Positions 7,016 to 11,150 of a stretch of DNA of 11,150 nucleotides are shown here, one piece after another. The stretch covers positions 641 through 11,790 of the forward strand of contig PMKK01000267.1 of assembly GCA_003157715.1 (NCBI GenBank), in the 5' to 3' direction. The translations under genes were made by a program, and so were the position numbers. The stretch is from Actinomycetota bacterium. GTDB taxonomy: Bacteria; Actinomycetota; Thermoleophilia; UBA2241. Positions within the stretch are counted from its first letter, which is position 1, and each line of letters begins with the position of its first letter. The notes under the pieces were generated by a model. That model was not told where the DNA came from. It was given only the letters and a program-made list of their open reading frames with translations, and did not search any database.

Positions 7016-7216
7016 TTGGCCACCTTCGATCTTGTCTGCCTCGAGTGCGGCCACGCGTTCGAGGTCTTCGTGCAAGGTTTTCTCAAAAACGAAGATCGCC
7101 AGTGCCCGAGCTGCGGCTCGTTCAAGACCCGGCAGAAGTTCTCGCCGTTTCTCACCAACGCCGCGAGCTCGTCCGGCGACGCGCCGTGCGCGACGCCGGG
7201 CAGCGGCTACGGCTGA
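7016..7216 (+). CDS. FmdB-family small zinc-ribbon protein
   Basis: This protein has 66 residues. The N-terminus, with two CXXC pairs (CLECGHAFEV near 8-17 and CPSCGS near 30-35), is the CxxC-CxxC zinc ribbon of the FmdB/putative regulatory protein family (about 60-110 residues). It is followed by a low-complexity Ser/Ala/Gly tail with one more Cys. The TTG start is supported by AGGGAG at 7005-7010, five bases upstream, and by conservation of the family's N-terminus right at this point. FmdB was first named as a regulator of formamidase in Methylophilus, but most members, including this one, have no known partner. It reads in the same direction as galE with its own promoter, so co-transcription is possible but not required. 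Confidence 0.85.
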   Translation: MATFDLVCLECGHAFEVFVQGFLKNEDRQCPSCGSFKTRQKFSPFLTNAASSSGDAPCATPGSGYG

Positions 7217-7227
7217 GGGTGAGCCGC

Positions 7228-7244
7228 CGGGCGCGTCGCGCCCG
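7228..7244 (+). terminator. Perfect GC-rich dyad between fmdB-like gene and galE
   Basis: CGGGCGCG at 7228-7235 and CGCGCCCG at 7237-7244 are exact complements around one base, so a six-pair stem with a five-base loop can form 12 bases after the stop codon. No U-tract follows. It may be a U-less terminator or a pause site ahead of the galE promoter. Confidence 0.3.
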
Positions 7245-7277
7245 CCGACAACAGGCCGCCACCGCTCGCCGAACTGC

Positions 7278-7283
7278 TACTAT
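7278..7283 (+). promoter_or_regulatory. -10 hexamer for galE, leaderless arrangement
   Basis: TACTAT ends six bases before the ATG of galE at 7290, so transcription would start at about the A of the ATG. There is no Shine-Dalgarno sequence in the preceding bases. A -35 element is not evident. Confidence 0.45.
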
Positions 7284-7289
7284 GACGCT

Positions 7290-8279
7290 ATGAAGGTTCT
7301 CGTCACCGGGGGTGCGGGCTACGTCGGCAGCGTGATCACCGCCGGTCTGCTCGCCGCCGGTCACGACGTGACCGTCTACGACGACCTCTCGCGCGGCCAC
7401 CGCGCCGCGGTCGCCCCCGGGGCCCGGCTCGTAGTCGCCGACATTCGCGACACCGGCCGTCTCACCGAGGCACTCACGACCGGCGGCTGCGAAGCCATCG
7501 TGCACATGGCCGCCCTGGCCGAGGTCGCCGAATCGGTCGCCTTTCCGCAGCGCTACCACGACGTGAACGTCAGCGGCACTCGTTCGGTCCTCGAGGCGGC
7601 GCGCGACGCCGGCGTGACGCGTCTCGTGTTTTCTTCTACGGCGGCGGTCTACGGCGCGCCCGAGACGCTGCCCATCGACGAGGACTCCCCGCTGGCGCCG
7701 GCCAATCCGTACGGCGAGACCAAGCTCGCGGCCGAGCGGCTGCTAGGCGAGGCGGCCGCCGGCGGCGACCTTGCCACCGTCGCGCTGCGCTACTTCAACG
7801 CCGCCGGCGCCGACGGACCGCGGGGCGAGGACCACGCCCCCGAGAGCCACCTCGTCCCGCTGGCGCTCACGGCGGCGCGCGACGGCACGCCGCAGAAGGT
7901 CTTCGGCGACGACTACCCGACCCCTGACGGCACCTGCGTGCGCGACTACGTCCACGTGCGCGACCTGGCCGCCGCCCACATCGCCGCGCTCGAAGGGCTG
8001 CCGCGAACGGCCGGGGCCTTCAACCTCGGCACCGGCAGCGGCAGCTCCGTGCTCGAGGTGCTGCAGGCGGTCGACGCGGCGACCGCGCGCACCACCATGG
8101 TCGAGCGCGCCGGCCGCCGGGCGGGCGACCCGCCCGTGCTCGTGGCCTCGAACGACCGCGCTCGCCGCGTGCTGGGCTGGCAGCCGCAAAGACCGCTCGA
8201 CGTCATCGTAAGCGACGCCTGGACGTGGCTGCGCGACCATCCGCGCGGCTACGACGATCGGACCGGCGCCGGGCGCTGA
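7290..8279 (+). CDS. galE: UDP-glucose 4-epimerase
   Basis: This enzyme interconverts UDP-glucose and UDP-galactose with bound NAD, supplying galactosyl units for glycans and closing the Leloir pathway. It has 329 residues, a normal length. The NAD-binding Rossmann motif is GGAGYVG (7-13), with a DD pair after strand 2 (31-32). The extended-SDR catalytic set is SST (115-117, Thr at the usual Ser position), Y141 and K145 in NPYGETK. RYFNAAGADG (167-176) and DDYPTPDGTCVRDYVHVRDLA (207-227) are typical of GalE rather than of other sugar-nucleotide epimerases. The ATG at 7290 places the Rossmann motif at the expected position. The frame stays open upstream to 7032, across the fmdB-like gene, but that extension has no homology-like content. 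A broader UDP-hexose specificity cannot be excluded. Confidence 0.94.
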   Translation: MKVLVTGGAGYVGSVITAGLLAAGHDVTVYDDLSRGHRAAVAPGARLVVADIRDTGRLTEALTTGGCEAIVHMAALAEVAESVAFPQRYHDVNVSGTRSVLEAARDAGVTRLVFSSTAAVYGAPETLPIDEDSPLAPANPYGETKLAAERLLGEAAAGGDLATVALRYFNAAGADGPRGEDHAPESHLVPLALTAARDGTPQKVFGDDYPTPDGTCVRDYVHVRDLAAAHIAALEGLPRTAGAFNLGTGSGSSVLEVLQAVDAATARTTMVERAGRRAGDPPVLVASNDRARRVLGWQPQRPLDVIVSDAWTWLRDHPRGYDDRTGAGR

Positions 8280-8312
8280 TCCCCTGCCCGGTTTGGCGAG
8301 GCGTGTCTCGCT

Positions 8313-8344
8313 CGCCGGCTTACCGCAGCCCGGCTACGCCGGCG
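8313..8344. terminator. Stem-loop between convergent galE and rrf2-family genes
   Basis: CGCCGGC at 8313-8319 pairs exactly with GCCGGCG at 8338-8344 across an 18-base loop. A smaller stem, GCGAG at 8296-8300 with CTCGC at 8307-8311, precedes it. The position between two convergent stops suits a bidirectional terminator, but no U-tract is present. Confidence 0.3.
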
Positions 8345-8351
8345 GTTTGCC

Positions 8352-8777
8352 TCAGACTCGGGCCGGCAAGGGCTCCTCGACGAGCTGGGTAAGCGAGACC
8401 TCGCCGAGCACCTCCATCATGCGCTCCTGGGCGAGCACCCACACCTCGTGCATGCGACAGTCACCGCTGCGCCGGCAATCCGCGGGCCGCAGGACGCAGC
8501 CGTTGAGCGCGATCGGGCCGTCGATCGCTTCGACCACCTCGCGCACCGTGATCTCAGCGGCCGGGCGCGCCAGCGAGAACCCGCCGTGGGCGCCGCGCTG
8601 CGACACGACGAGGTCGGCGTGCACGAGGTTCTGGAAGATCTTGGCAAGGAAGCTTTCGGGGATATCCTGCTCGACGCCGACCTCGTGCAGCGAGGAGATC
8701 TCGCCCACGGGACGCTTTGCCAGGTAAGTCATGGCGCGGATGGCGTACTCGCCGCCGCGTGTCAGTTGCAGGCCCAC
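8352..8777 (-). CDS. Rrf2-family transcriptional regulator with putative Fe-S cysteines
   Basis: This winged helix-turn-helix protein has 141 residues from the GTG at 8777. LQLTRGGEYAIRAMTYLA (3-20) is the family's N-terminal signature, SFLAKIFQNLVHADLV (42-57) the recognition helix region, and SQRGAHGGFSLAR (59-71) the wing. The motif C94-x6-C101-x5-C107 lies where IscR, NsrR and related members bind a [2Fe-2S] or [4Fe-4S] cluster, so this protein may sense iron-sulfur status, NO or redox change. GTG codons at 8789 and 8783 are also in frame. The choice of 8777 rests on GGGAG at 8782-8786, five bases upstream, and on the family's usual start next to the LTRGGEYA motif. No isc, suf or cysteine genes lie beside it. 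A palindrome in its own promoter suggests autoregulation. Confidence 0.88.
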   Translation of the reverse strand: MGLQLTRGGEYAIRAMTYLAKRPVGEISSLHEVGVEQDIPESFLAKIFQNLVHADLVVSQRGAHGGFSLARPAAEITVREVVEAIDGPIALNGCVLRPADCRRSGDCRMHEVWVLAQERMMEVLGEVSLTQLVEEPLPARV

Positions 8778-8801
8778 TCGCACTCCCACGCAGGTACCAG
8801 T

Positions 8802-8818
8802 CGGACAGTTTTTGTCCG
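8802..8818. promoter_or_regulatory. Palindromic operator candidate in the rrf2-family promoter
   Basis: CGGACA-GTTTT-TGTCCG is a perfect inverted repeat with six-base arms and a five-base spacer. It lies just after the predicted transcription start of the rrf2-family gene (about 8820). Rrf2-family regulators bind such dyads and commonly repress their own genes, so this is the best candidate operator for that protein. Confidence 0.5.
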
Positions 8819-8826
8819 TGTTGAGT

Positions 8827-8856
8827 ACTCTATGCGGGCCGCCGCGGCGCCGTCAA
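8827..8856 (-). promoter_or_regulatory. Promoter of the rrf2-family gene
   Basis: On the minus strand TTGACG (8856 to 8851) and TAGAGT (8832 to 8827) are separated by 18 bases. They match the -35 and -10 consensus at five and four of six positions. The palindrome at 8802-8818 follows directly at the start of the transcript. Confidence 0.45.
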
Positions 8857-8872
8857 GCGAGCCTCCGTGTTT

Positions 8873-8899
8873 GTTAAGCACGAGTTAAGGACTGTTACA
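8873..8899 (+). promoter_or_regulatory. Three GTTAAG-like boxes at helical spacing
   Basis: GTTAAG at 8873, GTTAAG at 8884 and GTTACA at 8894 start 11 and 10 bases apart, so they lie on one face of the helix. This is the arrangement bound by tandem OmpR/PhoB-type response regulators. No such regulator gene is in the window. Confidence 0.35.
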
Positions 8900-8903
8900 G
8901 GCC

Positions 8904-8923
8904 GTCCGACCGGGTCCGACCGG
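8904..8923. repeat. Perfect 10-bp tandem repeat upstream of the TPR gene
   Basis: GTCCGACCGG occurs twice without a gap at 8904-8913 and 8914-8923. The minus strand at 8806-8797, one arm of the rrf2-family palindrome plus its flank, reads GTCCGACTGG, a nine-of-ten match. The repeats may be further binding sites for the same regulator. Confidence 0.55.
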
Positions 8924-8937
8924 CCAAAAGACAGTCG

Positions 8938-8943
8938 CATACT
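8938..8943 (+). promoter_or_regulatory. Candidate -10 hexamer for the TPR gene
   Basis: CATACT lies 57 bases before the TTG start at 9001, leaving a leader of about 50 bases that carries the strong ribosome-binding site. No clear -35 is present, which would fit dependence on an activator at the boxes upstream. Confidence 0.3.
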
Positions 8944-9000
8944 ACACATACAGAGACGAACAACGTGCCCCGAGCTTATGCCACGAGAGGAGCTTTCGCG

Positions 9001-9639
9001 TTGCGCAAGCAGTACGCCGTCGCCGGTGTCGTCGTGGCGATCCTGGTCGCCTCATTGATCGTCGTGGCCGGCTCGAGGTCGTCCAAGGGCTCAGACCCTG
9101 CTCGGCAAGCAAGCGCCACGTCCGCGACCACCGGCCATGCGTCCGCGACCGCCGGCCATACGGCGGCGACCGCCAGCGTCGGCGCTCCGACCGACTACAG
9201 CGCGCTGGCCAAGCTCCTCGCGGCGCGCTACGCGCGAAACCCCTCCGACTTCAAGATCGCCCTGGCCCTCGCCTACGCCTACCTCATGACCGATCGACCC
9301 AAGAAAGCGGGGAACCTGTACTCGCAAGTCCTCAAGAGCCAGCCCGGCAACGAGACCGCCAAGGTACAGCTCGCGATGGCGCTCCATGCCGAAGGCAACG
9401 ACGACCAGGCCTTCGATCTGCTGAACGCCGTCCTGCGGACCGACCCGCGCTGCCAGCTCGCCCATTACGACCTGGCCAGCCTCTACTTCTCCGAGCAGAG
9501 GTCCACCCTGGCAAAGGACGAGTGGAAGAAAGCGGCGGCCCTCGATCCGGCCTCTGGCGTCGGCAAGATGGCGCAGGACTTCGTCAAATTGATGGAAGAG
9601 ACCACCGGCCGGCCGCGCCCGGGCGGCAGCGGCGGGTGA
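9001..9639 (+). CDS. Membrane-anchored tetratricopeptide repeat protein
   Basis: This protein has 212 residues from the TTG at 9001. GAGAGGAG at 8985-8992, eight bases upstream, is the best ribosome-binding site in the window. The start places MRKQY directly before a single hydrophobic helix (about 6-24), giving a clean anchor with the rest probably outside the membrane. A GTG at 8965 would add 12 residues before the basic end and has no such site. After a low-complexity Ala/Thr/Ser/Gly/His linker (30-62) come about three TPR units. One starts near 84 (FKIALALAYAYLMTDRPKKAG), one near 118 (ETAKVQLAMALHAEGNDDQAF) and one near 152 (QLAHYDLASLYFSEQRSTLAK). The protein has no catalytic motif and is likely a protein-interaction scaffold of unknown partner. 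It diverges from the rrf2-family gene across about 220 bases dense with possible operators. Confidence 0.8.
   Translation: MRKQYAVAGVVVAILVASLIVVAGSRSSKGSDPARQASATSATTGHASATAGHTAATASVGAPTDYSALAKLLAARYARNPSDFKIALALAYAYLMTDRPKKAGNLYSQVLKSQPGNETAKVQLAMALHAEGNDDQAFDLLNAVLRTDPRCQLAHYDLASLYFSEQRSTLAKDEWKKAAALDPASGVGKMAQDFVKLMEETTGRPRPGGSGG
9124..9165 (+). repeat. Imperfect 21-bp tandem repeat in the TPR protein linker
   Basis: Two 21-base units, 9124-9144 and 9145-9165, both begin GCGACCRCCGGCCAT, and a third partial unit follows. They encode the seven-residue pattern ATTGHAS/ATAGHTA/ATASVG. The linker follows the membrane anchor. Confidence 0.6.
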
Positions 9640-9644
9640 CCCCG

Positions 9645-9665
9645 GCGCGGCACTCTCCGCCGCGC
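9645..9665. terminator. Stem-loop between convergent TPR and phosphoribosyltransferase genes
   Basis: GCGCGG at 9645-9650 and CCGCGC at 9660-9665 pair exactly across nine bases and occupy the short gap between two convergent stop codons. A bidirectional terminator is plausible. No U-tract is seen. Confidence 0.35.
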
Positions 9666-9666
9666 T

Positions 9667-10767
9667 CTACCCCACCAGCTCGAGGCGCGGGTTGGGGCGC
9701 TCGCAGCGCCCCCGCTTGGCACACGGCCGGCCGTCGACACGCACGACGTCGGCCGTAAAGTCGACTTTGCCGCGCAGCAGGCTCGAGCCGACGCCGTAGG
9801 CGTCGGCCGGCACGCCGGTGCGCTCGAACTCGCCAATGCGGTCGGCGTCGAAACCGCCGCTCACCACGATGCGCACGTGCGCGAAGCCCTCGGCGTCGAG
9901 GGCGCGCCGCACGTTGCGCACCAGCTCGGGGGTAACTCCGGTCGGGCGGAACTGCCCCATGTCCTCCCACAACGAGCGGTCGACCATGGTCTCCGAAGTA
10001 TCGAGGCGCACGCCCCACAGGCGCGCGCCGAGGGCGCGGGCGCAGGCCAGCGAAGTCGCCACGCAGTCGTTGTCGAAGTCGACCAGGGCGACCACGTTGA
10101 CGTCGGGATGCAGGACGTCGGCGAACGCCTCCGAGGCGAGCACCGTGTCGCCGCTGTAGGCCGCGATCAGGCCGTGCGGCACGGTACCGCCGCCCTTGCC
10201 GCCCCACCACGAAGCCTGCTCGTCGGTCGACACGCCGATGGCGCCGGCGATGTGCGCCGCCCAGCCGTCGCCTGCCTGCACCCGGTAGTGGTCGAAACGC
10301 GCCGGAAAGAAGAGGATCGGCTTGTCGCCGGCCGCTTCGACGACCCGGCGAACGTTCGTCGAGATCAGCGTGCGCCGCGTCAAGACCCCGAGGTACACGG
10401 TCTCCAGGTGGGCGAAGAGCGAGTAGTCGCCTTCGATCGTCATGACGGTCTCCCACGGCGCGATGTCGTCGCCGTCGTAGAGCGCCCTGACCTCGAGCTC
10501 GTCCCAGCCGTCGACCCAGGTGCGCCGGCCGTCGCGCTCGACGTGCCGGCCCGAGCACTCGCGCAGGGCGGCGATCGCTTCGTCCATGCCGCCCAGCACG
10601 GCCGCCTCGTACTTCTGGAAGACCTGCATCAGCACCCGCGGATGCTCGCCTCTGGTCTCGAGGACGCGCTTGGACAGATTGAAGTAGGCGTCGGAGTAGT
10701 AGCCCTCGCGCATGCGCTCCACGGGCAGCGCGAAGACGGCAGGGTCGAGGCGGCGGCGTTCGTTCAT
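9667..10767 (-). CDS. Nicotinate phosphoribosyltransferase family protein
   Basis: This enzyme of 366 residues is expected to join nicotinate to PRPP, giving nicotinate mononucleotide for NAD salvage in the cytoplasm. The N-terminus has REGYYSDAYF (20-29), the family's Y-x-D-x-Y/F signature. In the middle are THR-like TRRTLISTNVRRVV (130-143) and FFPARFDHYRVQAGDG (153-168). The barrel then shows VALVDFDNDC (226-235), WGVRLDTSE (251-259), IVVSGGFDADRI (300-311) and DAYGVGSSLL (322-331), where the phosphate is bound. The tail PCAKRGRCERPNPRLELV (348-365) is typical of this shorter NAPRTase branch and keeps two Cys five residues apart. Quinolinate phosphoribosyltransferase is a less likely alternative, being usually shorter. 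I give no symbol because the branch differs from classical PncB. The start is the ATG at 10767; no clear Shine-Dalgarno sequence precedes it. Confidence 0.88.
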   Translation of the reverse strand: MNERRRLDPAVFALPVERMREGYYSDAYFNLSKRVLETRGEHPRVLMQVFQKYEAAVLGGMDEAIAALRECSGRHVERDGRRTWVDGWDELEVRALYDGDDIAPWETVMTIEGDYSLFAHLETVYLGVLTRRTLISTNVRRVVEAAGDKPILFFPARFDHYRVQAGDGWAAHIAGAIGVSTDEQASWWGGKGGGTVPHGLIAAYSGDTVLASEAFADVLHPDVNVVALVDFDNDCVATSLACARALGARLWGVRLDTSETMVDRSLWEDMGQFRPTGVTPELVRNVRRALDAEGFAHVRIVVSGGFDADRIGEFERTGVPADAYGVGSSLLRGKVDFTADVVRVDGRPCAKRGRCERPNPRLELVG

Positions 10768-10809
10768 GCGCGACGGTAGTCGGGGCGGCAGCGCTCAGTC
10801 ATGCGCGAA

Positions 10810-10825
10810 AGTGTACCACCGTGGT
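10810..10825 (-). promoter_or_regulatory. -10 element overlapping a small dyad upstream of the phosphoribosyltransferase
   Basis: On the minus strand the dyad ACCAC-G-GTGGT (10825 to 10815) runs straight into TACACT (10815 to 10810), a possible -10 about 43 bases before the start codon. A protein bound to the dyad would block the promoter. No good -35 is visible. Confidence 0.3.
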
Positions 10826-10847
10826 CGCGAGCGAGGTGTCGCGGCGG

Positions 10848-11150
10848 TCACGAGCCACGCGCCGCGCGCATCGCGGCGATGAAGCGCCCGGCCATGGCGG
10901 GCGAGGCCGCGAAGCTCGCGAACAGCGTGGTCGCCAGGCAGCGCCCGACGACGAATCCCTCGGTGCGGCTGGTGCCGTCGGGCATGGCGACCTGATAGGC
11001 GAACACGTCCTGCTCGAGCACCAGGAACTCGAGGTCGAACAGCTCGTGCATGACGACCTGCCCGGAGTCGTAGGGATTGGCCCGGGTGGCTTCGGCGCGC
11101 ACGTAGCGCGGCCGGTCGTACCACTCGAGCAGCTCCGCCTCGGCCGGCAC
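10848..11150 (-). CDS. Hypothetical protein, C-terminal part, cut by the window edge
   Basis: The last 100 residues of a minus-strand protein end at a TGA at 10848-10850, and the frame remains open to the window edge. A GTG sits exactly at 11150-11148 but cannot be judged as a start without the sequence beyond. I do not recognise the family. The visible part alternates acidic strand-like segments (HELFDLEFLVLEQDVFAYQV) with a hydrophobic, Ala-rich helical end (ATTLFASFAASPAMAGRFIAAMRAA). No membrane helix, signal or catalytic motif is evident. It reads in the same direction as the phosphoribosyltransferase, 80 bases upstream of it, so the two may share transcripts, though a separate promoter is possible. 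The codon bias agrees with a real gene. Confidence 0.6.
   Translation of the reverse strand: MPAEAELLEWYDRPRYVRAEATRANPYDSGQVVMHELFDLEFLVLEQDVFAYQVAMPDGTSRTEGFVVGRCLATTLFASFAASPAMAGRFIAAMRAARGS

Noticed and set aside
7032..7289. Upstream extension of galE to 7032
   Set aside because: It overlaps the fmdB-like gene in another frame, has Arg/Ser-rich sequence with no domain, and would move the NAD-binding motif 86 residues in. The ATG at 7290 with its own -10 is far better.
8965..9000. Earlier GTG start for the TPR protein
   Set aside because: The strong GAGAGGAG site serves the TTG at 9001 and would be buried inside the longer frame.
9584..10779. Long frames in other phases across the phosphoribosyltransferase gene, on both strands
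   Set aside because: They are Arg-, Ala- and Gly-rich with no motifs, while the accepted frame has all expected active-site blocks.
1..11150. tRNA, rRNA, CRISPR array, transposase or integrase
   Set aside because: No cloverleaf-like segment, regularly spaced repeats or recombinase motifs were found by reading both strands; faint structured RNAs could still be missed by eye.

Overview
This 11.15 kb window is very GC-rich. Most genes have strongly G/C-biased third codon positions, GTG and TTG starts are common, and several genes have a TANNNT-type -10 hexamer only 6-9 bases before the start codon with no Shine-Dalgarno sequence, which suggests leaderless transcripts. Together these fit a high-GC bacterium, most likely actinobacterial (possibly a deep-branching class). 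That assignment is inference; no rRNA or other taxonomic marker is present.

Layout. (1) 28-2952, minus: a large flavin/iron-sulfur dehydrogenase in which a GlcD-like FAD oxidase and a GlcF-like Fe-S/CCG module form one polypeptide (YdiJ-type). (2) 3120-5768, plus: a two-gene restriction-modification module. It comprises an adenine-N6 DNA methyltransferase of the TaqI/Eco57I type and a downstream protein with a PD-(D/E)XK-like nuclease core. This part is visibly less GC-biased than its flanks and looks like an acquired island. (3) 5798-6913, plus: a five-helix membrane protein with a C-terminal SanA/YdcF (DUF218) domain. (4) 7016-7216, plus: a small FmdB-type zinc ribbon. (5) 7290-8279, plus: UDP-glucose 4-epimerase, galE. 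(6) 8352-8777, minus: an Rrf2-family regulator with three cysteines positioned to hold an Fe-S cluster. (7) 9001-9639, plus: a membrane-anchored TPR protein. (8) 9667-10767, minus: a nicotinate phosphoribosyltransferase-family enzyme. (9) 10848-11150, minus: the C-terminal part of an unrecognised protein that runs off the window.

The flanking genes are ordinary housekeeping or accessory functions (2-hydroxyacid oxidation, envelope, sugar nucleotide, NAD salvage) with no single shared pathway. The two places worth a closer look are the restriction-modification island and the rrf2/TPR divergent intergenic region. The island has a predicted nuclease whose catalytic acidic residue may have migrated as in the Cfr10I group. 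Its methyltransferase starts with TTG overlapping the stop of a 16-codon, apparently leaderless upstream ORF, and 9-bp repeats of an MluI-centred palindrome lie on either side of the module. The rrf2/TPR region holds a palindromic operator, a perfect 10-bp tandem repeat related to it, and three GTTAAG-like boxes phased at about 11 bp. No tRNA, rRNA, CRISPR array, transposase or integrase was seen, and no gene-free stretch exceeds 300 bases.
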